This document shows positions 1-7,443 of a stretch of 10,096 bases of DNA, piece after piece (position 1 is the stretch's first letter; each line of letters starts with the position of its first letter). Origin of the DNA: Candidatus Omnitrophota bacterium (lineage in GTDB: Bacteria; Omnitrophota; Omnitrophia; Omnitrophales; Aquincolibacteriaceae); NCBI GenBank assembly GCA_023819025.1, contig JAMWDC010000048.1:1-10096 (forward strand), read 5' to 3'. A program made the position numbers and the translations under genes. Below the pieces are notes generated by a model, which saw nothing but the letters and a program-made list of their open reading frames with translations, had not been told where the DNA came from and did no database searches.

Positions 1-567
1 GAGGAGCTCATTGAGTTCATGACTGGTCACATGGATGACATTCTTCAGGGCAGGGCTGGCGGCAACCTGTTGCAAAAATATTCGGTAAAACTATGGTTTA
101 AACATCGTGACTCCTTAATCGAATATGCCGTTGCGGTGGCCCGCACGAAAATTCTTCCCCGCGCAGACTCACTGTCCATGAAGCCCGGCGAGATTGAAGA
201 ACAGTTGCAGTCGATTGAAAATTATCCGAAAGCTGTTTTTGTCAATGTCTTGGACCCGTACGATATCCGTCAGCAGAGGGTGGTTCGGATGCGCTATAAC
301 GTCGCAGCGTGGAAGGCCGAAAACTTCAGATCGCGTCTTGATACCTTTTGTGACCCGGTTTGGACCGCACAGCCGGGAAGCGGCCGCTGCGGACGCGATT
401 ATGTCTTGACCATGAATCACGATCAAATGCGTTATGTGGAAGACAAGGTGCAGGCTTTCGGCAATACACCGCAAGGTATCGGCAAAATGCTGACCCCAAT
501 GTTCCTGAAGGATCTGCGCCGAGATGTTTGCCATGAACTTCGATCTGACGAAAAGGCGGTGAAGTAA
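1..567 (+). CDS. Unrecognised protein, 3' part (5' end probably outside window)
   Basis: The reading frame is open from the first base and ends in TAA, giving at least 188 residues. An ATG at base 19 could be a start, with GAGGAG 12 bases upstream, but that spacing is too long for a normal ribosome site. The residues before it (EELIEF) read smoothly into the protein, so I treat the gene as cut by the window edge. I do not recognise a family. The visible part is soluble, rich in charged and aromatic residues, has no membrane segment, and carries two nearby cysteines (in DTFCDPVW and GSGRCGRD). Its stop overlaps the start of the methyltransferase gene (TAATG), so the two are translationally coupled and probably share a pathway. 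A role in making or attaching a surface sugar is inferred from position only. Confidence 0.7.
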   Translation, partial: EELIEFMTGHMDDILQGRAGGNLLQKYSVKLWFKHRDSLIEYAVAVARTKILPRADSLSMKPGEIEEQLQSIENYPKAVFVNVLDPYDIRQQRVVRMRYNVAAWKAENFRSRLDTFCDPVWTAQPGSGRCGRDYVLTMNHDQMRYVEDKVQAFGNTPQGIGKMLTPMFLKDLRRDVCHELRSDEKAVK

Positions 568-1586
568 TGGCAAAAGATCCCTACAAGTTTGTTCGGGCTA
601 CGGGGCGGGATAAGTATTGGCGTACCCAGGATCAGGAATTGGCGGATTTGACGGCGACGGACACGGGATTATTAAAAGAAGAGCTCGGTCATCACGTGGC
701 GTGTGTTGTCTGTAAAAGCAAACGCCATAATCTGGCTTTTGTCAAACAAGGTTTTGCCTTTGTTAAATGCTGCGATTGCGGACTGGTCTTTGTCAACCCG
801 CAGCTGGACGAATCGCGGCTTCTTTCAAGCTATGCCCACGATGCCTCCCACGACCAATGGGTGGACGTTCTCCTGACGCCGGCCCAGCAGGCCTACGATG
901 CCAAACACCGGTTCGGTGAAGCGATCAGACGGCTTGAAAAAATGTACCCGCGTAAGAAGAGGGGGCGCGTGCTGGATGTCGGGTGTTCGATCGGACTCTT
1001 TCTGAAGCTGATGCGGGATCGGGGTTGGGAGCCCTTGGGTCTTGAGATCAATCCGAAGGCCGTGCAGTATGCCCGCGAACATTTTGGTCTTGCAGTTGAC
1101 GAGAAGCTGCTCCATGAAGTCAATTACCCGGACCGCTATTTCCAGATCATTTCTCTGTGGGGTGTCTTGGAACACACGAAAAATCCCGACGAAATCCTTT
1201 TGCAGGCCCGGCGGCTTCTAGACCCGCGCGGACGCCTTGTGATCCTGGTCCCGAACGGTCACAGCTTGGCGACGCGGATTATGCATGAACATTCCCCGAC
1301 CTTCGGCGGCCGGAATCATCTTTGGTATTTCACGCCGTCAACCTTGACACGACTTTTAAAGCGAACGGGTTACCAGGTGCAAAGTGTTTATACCCAATTG
1401 AGCCAATTTGACGAGCTTCTGCATTTCATGCGCTATAACGATCCCTACTTGGCGCAGAAGAAGGTCAGTTCGGAGGAATTTAACGTAAGCCAGTCCTTGC
1501 GAAGGGCGATCGAGCGATTTATGATCCAAAATCACCTCGGGTACAAACTGATTGTCTTTGCTTCGACGAAGATTGTGCCGTCATGA
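567..1586 (+). CDS. SAM-dependent methyltransferase with N-terminal Cys4 zinc-finger motif
   Basis: This is a 339-residue class I methyltransferase of the Methyltransf_23 type that is common in glycan clusters. The N-terminal part has a probable zinc-binding knuckle, C46-x2-C49 and C68-x2-C71, the second in KCCDCGLVFVNP. The Rossmann core follows: SAM-binding motif I VLDVGCSIG at 135-143, an acidic residue ending strand 2 (E159 in LGLEI), and the LWGVLEHTKNP segment near 197-207 that resembles motif IV/post-I of this family. HLWYFTPSTL near 251-260 is also typical of the family. The likely role is methyl transfer to a sugar or sugar nucleotide in the cytoplasm; the acceptor cannot be read from sequence. 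The gene overlaps its upstream neighbour by one base and NeuB by four (ATGA), so the start at 567 is well supported. O-methylation of the NeuB product is a reasonable but untested idea. Confidence 0.9.
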   Translation: MAKDPYKFVRATGRDKYWRTQDQELADLTATDTGLLKEELGHHVACVVCKSKRHNLAFVKQGFAFVKCCDCGLVFVNPQLDESRLLSSYAHDASHDQWVDVLLTPAQQAYDAKHRFGEAIRRLEKMYPRKKRGRVLDVGCSIGLFLKLMRDRGWEPLGLEINPKAVQYAREHFGLAVDEKLLHEVNYPDRYFQIISLWGVLEHTKNPDEILLQARRLLDPRGRLVILVPNGHSLATRIMHEHSPTFGGRNHLWYFTPSTLTRLLKRTGYQVQSVYTQLSQFDELLHFMRYNDPYLAQKKVSSEEFNVSQSLRRAIERFMIQNHLGYKLIVFASTKIVPS

Positions 1587-2614
1587 AGATCGGAAAATAC
1601 GAAATCAACCGCGGCCGGACCTTGGTGATTGCCGAAATCGGCGGCAATCATGAGGGGGACTTTGACCGCGCCCGGAAAATGGTGGCCGATGCCGCAAGGG
1701 CGGGTGCCGATGCCGTCAAGTTTCAGGTTTTTAAGGCGGAAAATCTTGTCAATCGCTCGAGCCGAGTTCCGACGTATTCCGGGATCACTCATGATCAGCA
1801 ATTTGCCCGGTTCAAAAAAATGGAATTTACGCCGGAACAATACCGGCTTCTTAAAAAGGATTCCGAACAATTTGGCCTCCTATTTGTGGCGAGTGTTTTT
1901 GATGTCGAGATTGCTCGCATGATGGCGCCGTTGCTGGATGCCTTTAAGGTGGCATCGGGTGATATCACCTACGAACGCTTACTGCGGTTGCTGGGAACTT
2001 TTAAAAAGCCGGTGCTGATTTCGACGGGGGCATCGACTCTTGACGAGGTGCGCCGTGCGATGATGTGGGTGGGTCGGTCTAAAGCGTTGCTACTGCATTG
2101 TATTTGCGCTTATCCTGCACCTTACGAGGAAATGTATCTTCGCAATATCCCGTATTTATCGAAGCAGTTTAAAGTCCCCGTGGGATTTTCGGATCACTCG
2201 GTCGGAACGGAATGTTGTCTTGCGGCGGTAACGCTGGGTGCGGCAATCATTGAAAAACATTTTACCTATGATAAAACGATTCCCTACGGAGATCACCGTC
2301 ATTCGGTCGATGCGGCGGATCTCGAAGAAATGGTCACTAAAATCCGTAATATCGAAAAGGCCCTGCGACCTGTCACGTGCCGGACTGTTTATCCTGCCGA
2401 GGTGAAGGCGAGGAGGTTGGTGCGAAGGTCCCTGGTGGCTGCCAAAACCCTGTCAAGCGGTGACATTTTGAAAACAGGCGATGTGATCGCGCGTCGTCCG
2501 CTTGAAGGCATTCCGGCCGAAGAGGAATCGCAAGTGATCGGAAGGGTCCTTCGCCGCACGATCCGGGAAGGTTGGCCGATTAAAAAATCTGATTTGATGA
2601 GGCGGCAGTCATGA
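1583..2614 (+). CDS. neuB: NeuB-family nonulosonic (sialic-type) acid synthase
   Basis: This 343-residue protein has the full NeuB/SpsE layout: a TIM barrel followed by a C-terminal SAF (antifreeze-like) domain. NeuB enzymes condense phosphoenolpyruvate with an N-acyl hexosamine to make sialic, legionaminic or pseudaminic-type acids. Signatures seen are VIAEIGGNHEGD (15-26), GADAVKFQVFKAE (41-53), FKVASGDIT (121-129), VLISTGASTLDE (144-155), LHCICAYPAP (171-180), VGFSDHSVG (200-208) and IEKHFT (223-228). H226 and H238 match the two histidines that bind the metal in characterised NeuB proteins. The substrate loop reads YGDHRHS where most members have GPDH. The SAF domain runs from about 281 (RRSLVAAKTLSSGD). 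Length is normal for the family. It overlaps both neighbours by ATGA, so the start is firm. Which acid is made cannot be told from sequence, and no NeuC or NeuA partner is recognisable in the window. Confidence 0.93.
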   Translation: MKIGKYEINRGRTLVIAEIGGNHEGDFDRARKMVADAARAGADAVKFQVFKAENLVNRSSRVPTYSGITHDQQFARFKKMEFTPEQYRLLKKDSEQFGLLFVASVFDVEIARMMAPLLDAFKVASGDITYERLLRLLGTFKKPVLISTGASTLDEVRRAMMWVGRSKALLLHCICAYPAPYEEMYLRNIPYLSKQFKVPVGFSDHSVGTECCLAAVTLGAAIIEKHFTYDKTIPYGDHRHSVDAADLEEMVTKIRNIEKALRPVTCRTVYPAEVKARRLVRRSLVAAKTLSSGDILKTGDVIARRPLEGIPAEEESQVIGRVLRRTIREGWPIKKSDLMRRQS

Positions 2615-3354
2615 CGGTGCAGTTAATCGATAAAGTGAATTCGGCAGAGTTTGATCTTGCCTCATTTGCCAAATCGTGGAAGGATAGAAAGCCCGAGACA
2701 ATTTTAAAATGGGCCTTTGATTATTTCGGAGACACGATTTGCGTTACGAGTTCTTTTGGTGCCACGAGCGGGGCGCTTCTTCACCTTGCCAACAAAATTA
2801 AGCCCGGTGTTCCCATCATTTTTTTGGATACTTATTATCACTTTGCTGAGACACTGCAGTATAAGGAAACTCTGGAGCGGCTTTTAAATTTAAATATCCT
2901 GACCTTTCGATCCTCGATCAGCCGGGAAGATTTCAAGTTACGGTATTCGCCGAAACTTTATAGCGAGGACCCGGATCTGTGCTGCCATCTGCATAAGGTC
3001 CTGCCGATGAAAGAGGCGCTTGGGAATTTCAAGGCCTGGGTGTCCGGGATAAGGCGGGGGCAAACACAGGCACGCCAATCTGCAAATTTTGTCGAGCGTT
3101 ACGAAGAGGGTATAGTCAAGATCAATCCTCTCCTGGAATGGACGACGAAAGATGTCTTTAGTTACATGAAAGAAAATCATATTCCGGGGCATCCGCTTTC
3201 TGCGAAGGGATATAAAAGCATCGGCTGTTGGCCGTGTACGCAGCGAGTCGGGGAAAATGAAGATGAGCGTTCGGGCAGGTGGCAGGGACATTTAAAAACC
3301 GAGTGCGGTTTGCATCTTTTCATGCGCCGGTCTCCGGAGACGGAATTGCAGTAG
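2611..3354 (+). CDS. cysH: CysH-family (phospho)adenylyl-sulfate reductase, Fe-S type
   Basis: This 247-residue protein belongs to the PAPS/APS reductase family of the PP-loop fold, which reduces activated sulfate to sulfite using thioredoxin-type reductants. Visible motifs are the PP-loop segment SSFG (47-50), FLDTYYHFAET (71-81), the cysteine pair C124-C125, GIRRGQTQAR (147-156), INPLLEWT (171-178), C206-x2-C209 (GCWPCT) and the catalytic ECGLH with C232. The CC plus CxxC set is the known ligand signature of a 4Fe-4S cluster, typical of APS reductases and some PAPS reductases, so either substrate is possible. All key residues are present, so it should be active. The start overlaps the neuB stop (ATGA), and GAGG at 2598-2601 could serve as a ribosome site. 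Co-translation with neuB in a glycan operon is odd for a sulfur-assimilation enzyme; no cysD, cysN, cysC or sulfotransferase gene is in view. Confidence 0.9.
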   Translation: MTVQLIDKVNSAEFDLASFAKSWKDRKPETILKWAFDYFGDTICVTSSFGATSGALLHLANKIKPGVPIIFLDTYYHFAETLQYKETLERLLNLNILTFRSSISREDFKLRYSPKLYSEDPDLCCHLHKVLPMKEALGNFKAWVSGIRRGQTQARQSANFVERYEEGIVKINPLLEWTTKDVFSYMKENHIPGHPLSAKGYKSIGCWPCTQRVGENEDERSGRWQGHLKTECGLHLFMRRSPETELQ

Positions 3355-3381
3355 CCGCAATATTTAGAAACCCGTGCTTTA

Positions 3382-3405
3382 ACCCCACGCGGCTTGCCGC
3401 GGGGT
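3382..3405. repeat. GC-rich REP-like hairpin downstream of cysH
   Basis: The arms ACCCC-AC-GCGG (3382-3392) and CCGCGGGGT (3397-3405) pair over nine bases around a CTTG loop, with a two-base AC bulge. No T run follows (the next bases are GCTTCACG), so it is not a classic intrinsic terminator, although it could slow transcription or protect the mRNA end. It is flanked by GCTTTA on the left and GCTTCA on the right. The shape and placement directly after a stop codon resemble dispersed REP palindromes. Only one copy is visible in the window, so the repeat status is inferred. Confidence 0.6.
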
Positions 3406-3517
3406 GCTTCACGTTATTTGTAAAAGCGGCCTAGTTTCACGGGATCGGTGGATCAGCCGGCAGCAAGTTCTGAGGATTTTTGTTGCAAGAAAAATTATAA
3501 AGATAACGGGGCAAACG

Positions 3518-4204
3518 GTGAGTAAACTTTCATCGAACCGCATTTATACAATCATTTTGAAGGCGTTGGCAAACGTGATGTATTGTCTTCATTGCGTCAA
3601 TCTCGCCCTGCAAATTAAAACTCTGGGGAGGGGTTGTAAGGTCCTTGGCGGCGTTTTGATATCAGGCGGAAAAAATATTTCAGTCGGCGAACATTGCTTT
3701 ATCGGCAGGAATGTTGTGATCGATGCGAGCGCCGGTCCGCTGACGCTGGGTGATCATGTGGAGGTTCGTGATAACACGCGGATTTATTCTTCCGGAATTG
3801 TTATCGGTTCCGGCGTGACCTTGGGCGAAGGAGCTTTCCTGAACGGGACGATTACCATCCGTGACGGGGCTTGGATCGCACGCGGCTGTGATTTGAGCGG
3901 ACGGGTGACGATCGAAAAGGCCATCCTAGGACCGAAGGTATCCTGCGTCGGCGGCGGGGATCATGCCCGCGATCCCAAAACCGGCAAGGTCCTCATGACG
4001 TCGGACGATTCCAATTCCTGCCCGTCCCTGCGCGACACCGGGATCCGGATTTGTGAGGGGGCCTGGATCGGTCAGGGGGCCATCATTCTCAAAGGGGTTG
4101 AGATTGCCCCGAACACAATCGTTGGAGCCGGATCGGTCGTGACCAAAAGTTTTCCCCAGAATACAACGATAGCCGGTGTTCCGGCACGTGAAATCAGATC
4201 ATGA
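3518..4204 (+). CDS. Left-handed beta-helix (hexapeptide) acyltransferase
   Basis: With the GTG start at 3518 this is a 228-residue O- or N-acyltransferase of the hexapeptide-repeat (CatB/MaA/WcaF) superfamily, which moves acetyl or similar groups from acyl-CoA to sugars. Hexapeptide turns run through GKNISVGEHCFIG, LTLGDHVEVRDN, IVIGSGVTLGEGA and ITIRDGAWIARG, then ICEGAWIGQGAIILKGVEIAPNT and IVGAGSVVTKSFP, and end in the classic IAGVPAREI. H149 in GGGDHARD sits in the loop where this family usually has its catalytic histidine. The N-terminal 35 residues are a short hydrophobic helix region (TIILKALANVMYCLHC). The frame stays open back to a GTG at 3404, but that codon lies inside the hairpin and the extra residues look non-coding. 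A weak CGGGG precedes 3518 by six bases. It probably decorates the glycan whose flippase follows. Confidence 0.85.
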   Translation: MSKLSSNRIYTIILKALANVMYCLHCVNLALQIKTLGRGCKVLGGVLISGGKNISVGEHCFIGRNVVIDASAGPLTLGDHVEVRDNTRIYSSGIVIGSGVTLGEGAFLNGTITIRDGAWIARGCDLSGRVTIEKAILGPKVSCVGGGDHARDPKTGKVLMTSDDSNSCPSLRDTGIRICEGAWIGQGAIILKGVEIAPNTIVGAGSVVTKSFPQNTTIAGVPAREIRS

Positions 4205-4251
4205 ACCGCGTCTTAGACGGAATCAACGCCAGCGATTTCAACCCGCGATGA
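4201..4251 (+). CDS. Possible 16-residue coupled micro-ORF
   Basis: An ATG at 4201 forms an ATGA overlap with the acyltransferase stop and opens a frame that reads MNRVLDGINASDFNPR. It stops at TGA 4249-4251, which forms a second ATGA overlap with the flippase ATG at 4248. It has no family resemblance, no clear ribosome site of its own, and could be chance. If translated, it would carry ribosomes across the 43-base gap to the flippase start, which also lacks a Shine-Dalgarno site. Confidence 0.3.
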   Translation: MNRVLDGINASDFNPR

Positions 4252-5783
4252 TCGAATCCAAAAAAAAATCCATAATCACAGATACAGCTGCCTATGCTGC
4301 AGCGAATTACGTGGCTCAGGGCATCGGCATCGTTAACAGTATTTTGCTGCGGAGATTCATGGGGCCGGTCTCGATGGGAATATGGAGCCTCCTCCAGGTT
4401 ATTCTCGGTTACTGCGGCTATGCGAGTTTCGGCACGACTAAGGCCATGGCCCGCGATTATCCTTTTCTGCGGGGCAAGGGCCAGCATGCGGAGGCCGAAC
4501 GTTTAAAAGACATGATCTTGACCTTCTCGATCCTCATGTCCGTGCTTCCGGCCGCAGGGCTTTTGGGCTATTTGGCCGTGCGGGGTGATGCGCTCGATCC
4601 GTTGTTCCGGTTCGGTCTCGTGTTTATTGCGGTATTTCTTTTTGTGCAGCGTTTCTATGATTTGGTTATGATCCTGCTTCGTTCCGATAAAAGGTTCATG
4701 GCCTTGAGTCAGCTTATCGTGATCAATGCCGTCGGGATCCTCGTGGTGACTGCCTTGTTGGTTCACCGCTGGAATATTTACGGGCTTTTTTTCGGTACGG
4801 CCCTCGTGACCTTCATTTGCCTGGTCTTTGTTTATAAGGTCAATCCCTACCGGTTCAAATTTTATTGGAACACGCAGGAGTTAGTCCGGGAATTGAAACT
4901 AGGTGTCCCCTTAATTGCGACTTCCTTTTTGGTGTCGTTTCTAAAGAGCATGGACAAATTGATCATTGCCAAGCGGCTCGGTTTTTATGACCTGGGTCTT
5001 TATTCCGTTGCCATGATGGCCCAGTCCTATCTTCTAAGTTTTCCGATGATGTTTGCCCATGTCTGGTATCCGAATCTCCAAGAGGCGTATGGGGAGAGGG
5101 AAGACGCGAAGGCCGTGAAGAATTACCTTTTGACACCCGTGCTTATCCTCTCGGTTTTGGTCCCGTTTCTTGCGGGGGTCGTGATCTTTGCCTTACCGGT
5201 AGTCGTTGAGCTTTTCATACCCAATTTTGTTCCCGGGCTCCCGGCGATGAAGGTTTATTTGATAAGCATCTTTTTTATCCTCTTGGCCCAGTTCAGCAGT
5301 TGCTTCCTGGTGACTCTGGATAAGTATTTGATCCAGATCCCGGCGGTTTTGGCATCGATCGTTTTGAACGCGGTTCTCAATCTGACTTTCGTGAAGATGG
5401 GGTGGGGGCTCCTGGGGATTGCTTGGGGCACGACTTTGAGTTTTGTTTTTTATGGTGCGGCCATGTATGTTTTATCGCTAAAATTCGTGGGGCATTGGCG
5501 TGAGACGATGGCATCGCTCGGGCAATCCATGACGCTCCTTGTTTTGCTGGCCTTGGCGACGTTTTTGATTGATCATTGGGTTCGATATCCGAGTCTCTTC
5601 GTCGCGGCCTTGCTGAAACTGAGTATCTTTTTGATTCTTGCGTGCCCCTGCTTTTTATATTTGGAAAAGGAGACCCGACTTTTTGTTAATCTTCGCGATG
5701 CCTTTTTCAAAAAATCTCAGCCTCTATCCGGATGGAAGGTATCTGAAACGGGAGTCGATCACGAGACGCAAGATCCGGCCTAA
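4248..5783 (+). CDS. Wzx-type polysaccharide flippase (MOP superfamily)
   Basis: From the ATG at 4248 this is a 511-residue, very hydrophobic protein with about 12 to 14 membrane segments. It fits the oligosaccharide/polysaccharide transporter (PST/RfbX) branch of the MOP superfamily, which moves lipid-linked repeat units across the inner membrane. The N-terminal part, with YAAANYVAQGIGIVNSILL followed by RRFMGP and GIWSLLQVI, matches the usual first two helices of the family. The pattern repeats mid-protein at LKLGVPLIATSFLVSFLKSM, then DKLIIAKRLGFYDLGLYS, as expected for the two-fold pseudo-symmetry of MOP proteins. The tail after the last helix (about residues 470-511) is charged and soluble. 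The frame is open upstream to a GTG at 4176, but that would overlap the acyltransferase by 29 bases, so 4248 is preferred. It marks the locus as Wzx/Wzy-type polymer export, although no Wzy is certain here. Confidence 0.88.
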   Translation: MIESKKKSIITDTAAYAAANYVAQGIGIVNSILLRRFMGPVSMGIWSLLQVILGYCGYASFGTTKAMARDYPFLRGKGQHAEAERLKDMILTFSILMSVLPAAGLLGYLAVRGDALDPLFRFGLVFIAVFLFVQRFYDLVMILLRSDKRFMALSQLIVINAVGILVVTALLVHRWNIYGLFFGTALVTFICLVFVYKVNPYRFKFYWNTQELVRELKLGVPLIATSFLVSFLKSMDKLIIAKRLGFYDLGLYSVAMMAQSYLLSFPMMFAHVWYPNLQEAYGEREDAKAVKNYLLTPVLILSVLVPFLAGVVIFALPVVVELFIPNFVPGLPAMKVYLISIFFILLAQFSSCFLVTLDKYLIQIPAVLASIVLNAVLNLTFVKMGWGLLGIAWGTTLSFVFYGAAMYVLSLKFVGHWRETMASLGQSMTLLVLLALATFLIDHWVRYPSLFVAALLKLSIFLILACPCFLYLEKETRLFVNLRDAFFKKSQPLSGWKVSETGVDHETQDPA

Positions 5784-5798
5784 GACCCGTACGGATTT

Positions 5799-7388
5799 TT
5801 AGATTCTGTAGCGGTAGAGGTAAAAATTCCTGAAGGCCTTTTTCTTAATCCGCGCGATCAGAAAACTGTAAAGGCTTCCGTTATCGGTCTTGGCCTCGAA
5901 GATTTTTTGGATTCTGGGTTCTGCTTGAAAAAGATTGTCATGGAAGGCAAGGACGTAAGCAGCGCCCCATTTTTGGGCTGTTTGTTCCAGATAAGGCAGC
6001 ATCGCCTTTTCTTTCTCGCCGGGCGGATCTCCCCACATGGCGTCCCAAAATTTGGTCCGGACCCCGAATTCGCCGGGTTTTGTCGGTGCCATTCCACGGT
6101 AAAATCGGTCCAGCTCCTGCCAGGAGGCGTCGGGATCGCGGAAGTAATCCTCATAAATTTTTTTAGTCATCTTGTATTCCGCAATATCCGTTCCGCTGTA
6201 ATAATTCCGCATAAAAATGATCTCATCCAGTTTGAAACCCACATGGATTCTTTGATTCTTGAATTCGACTTGTATCAGAAAGCCGGCAGCACATCCGATG
6301 ATCACCAGTGCCCGGAAAAATCTGGAGGGGATTCCAGTCAGGACTGGCCGAAGGGCACGCCACCAAAGCGCGATCACGAAAATCGTCAACGGAACCAAGG
6401 AAGTCGTGAGGTAGCGCTGGGTTTCAACGCTCCGAAAGTTCATTGCAAATCCCAGAAGGCAAAATCCAATCCAGACACCCGCGAAAAGAAAGATCGTTGG
6501 GGCACCGGCGGGCTCCGTGGCGGTGGAATTTTTTGGACGTCCGACAGCGAACGATACCCCATCAATAAGCAGGGTGACGATAAGAACCGAGCCCAAACAT
6601 GAGAGAAGCGGCGGTACGATTGAAAACAAGCCCCAGGGATTCATCTGAAAGATTGTCGATCCCGACCTCGTATCCAGCGCAAGATTTGGATTTTTGACCC
6701 AAGGGATGACGGTTAAAAGCAAGGCCAAAGACAAAATGACGAGAATCCGGTTTTTAACGTGAGCGCCAAGCCACTTCCTGTACGAAATCCTTTGATCGAG
6801 CAACGGAAACGTAAGGAAGACAAACGGGATGATGCGGGCGGTTTCTTTGACTTTCATGCCGAGCCAGGAAGCTATTCCGATCACCGCCGCCATCACAACG
6901 ACCGATCGGATGCCGGGGGTTTCCCGGTACAGGCGCAGGAAAAAGTAGAATGCAATGAGAAGAAACATTTGAACGATTAGTTCGGGATCCGAGATCCACG
7001 CCAAACTCGGGTAGATGGGAGGAAGGAGGTAGAACAAGACACTCCCGACCGCCGCAATCCCCAAGTGGCCGGTCATGGCAAATCCAACGGCCTTCAGGCC
7101 CCAAAAGGCGTTCGGGCTGTAACCAAACAATTGATAAAGTGCCTTATTTAAGGCGGTCCAAAAGACCCGTGTCGTTAACGTGCTTTCGGCCCCGTGGACA
7201 TACCAGGCGGGTGTCCAAGGATTGAGAATCTCTAGAAATAATTTTTGCCACGGGACACCCTTGGCAACGTGAATCGTATTGAGGTCATCGCCGAACTGAA
7301 AGGGAAGATTCTGGAGCAGGAGCATCGCAAATAGAAAACCGGTGAGAAAGACAAAAACGGATAAAGTCGCTGAAGAATATTTTTTCAT
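5799..7388 (-). CDS. Multi-spanning membrane protein, probable GT-C-type glycosyltransferase
   Basis: This 529-residue protein has about 9 to 11 membrane helices up to roughly residue 375 and then a soluble C-terminal domain of some 150 residues. I infer a GT-C (PMT/ArnT/TMTC-like) fold, which uses a polyprenyl-phosphate sugar on the outer face of the membrane. The first helix (9-27) is followed by QFGDDL with D34-D35 where GT-C enzymes carry their catalytic acid. SDPELI (133-138) precedes a helix, KVKETARIIP (179-188) resembles the KE motif of these enzymes, and ETQRYLTTSLVPL (322-334) resembles their late R-Y-P motif. The sugar donor and acceptor are unknown; a polymerase-like role is also possible. 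It converges on the flippase gene with 15 bases between stops. A sigma70-like promoter ends 17 bases before the start codon, which has only a weak ribosome site. Confidence 0.75.
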   Translation of the reverse strand: MKKYSSATLSVFVFLTGFLFAMLLLQNLPFQFGDDLNTIHVAKGVPWQKLFLEILNPWTPAWYVHGAESTLTTRVFWTALNKALYQLFGYSPNAFWGLKAVGFAMTGHLGIAAVGSVLFYLLPPIYPSLAWISDPELIVQMFLLIAFYFFLRLYRETPGIRSVVVMAAVIGIASWLGMKVKETARIIPFVFLTFPLLDQRISYRKWLGAHVKNRILVILSLALLLTVIPWVKNPNLALDTRSGSTIFQMNPWGLFSIVPPLLSCLGSVLIVTLLIDGVSFAVGRPKNSTATEPAGAPTIFLFAGVWIGFCLLGFAMNFRSVETQRYLTTSLVPLTIFVIALWWRALRPVLTGIPSRFFRALVIIGCAAGFLIQVEFKNQRIHVGFKLDEIIFMRNYYSGTDIAEYKMTKKIYEDYFRDPDASWQELDRFYRGMAPTKPGEFGVRTKFWDAMWGDPPGEKEKAMLPYLEQTAQKWGAAYVLAFHDNLFQAEPRIQKIFEAKTDNGSLYSFLIARIKKKAFRNFYLYRYRI

Positions 7389-7405
7389 GGTGCGGTCACG
7401 GGCTC

Positions 7406-7433
7406 ATTATATTGTCCCGCGGTCGTTCGTCAA
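7406..7433 (-). promoter_or_regulatory. Sigma70-like promoter for the minus-strand membrane protein gene
   Basis: Read on the minus strand, TTGACG (7433-7428) and a perfect TATAAT (7411-7406) are separated by 16 bases. A start site about seven bases further on would leave a 5' leader of only around 10 to 12 bases before the ATG at 7388. This is the best promoter match I see in the window. Confidence 0.65.
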
Positions 7434-7443
7434 TGTTTTAAAC

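Noticed and set aside
3496..3501. TATAAA as a -10 box for the acyltransferase gene
   Set aside because: No acceptable -35 element lies 15 to 19 bases upstream, and the GTG at 3518 would leave almost no leader.
3404..3517. N-terminal extension of the acyltransferase from a GTG at 3404
   Set aside because: The GTG lies in the right arm of the hairpin, has no ribosome site, and the 38 extra residues do not resemble this family.
4176..4247. Upstream GTG start for the flippase
   Set aside because: It would overlap the acyltransferase by 29 bases and add a basic, non-membrane stretch not typical of Wzx proteins. The ATG at 4248 begins just before the first helix.
5787..5799. CCGTACGG followed by a T run, as a terminator between the convergent genes
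   Set aside because: The palindrome is only eight bases with no room for a loop, too short for a stable intrinsic terminator.
5907..6602. 231-residue open frame on the plus strand
   Set aside because: It lies wholly antisense to the membrane protein gene. Its translation is low in recognisable structure and the opposite strand has clear helices and motifs.
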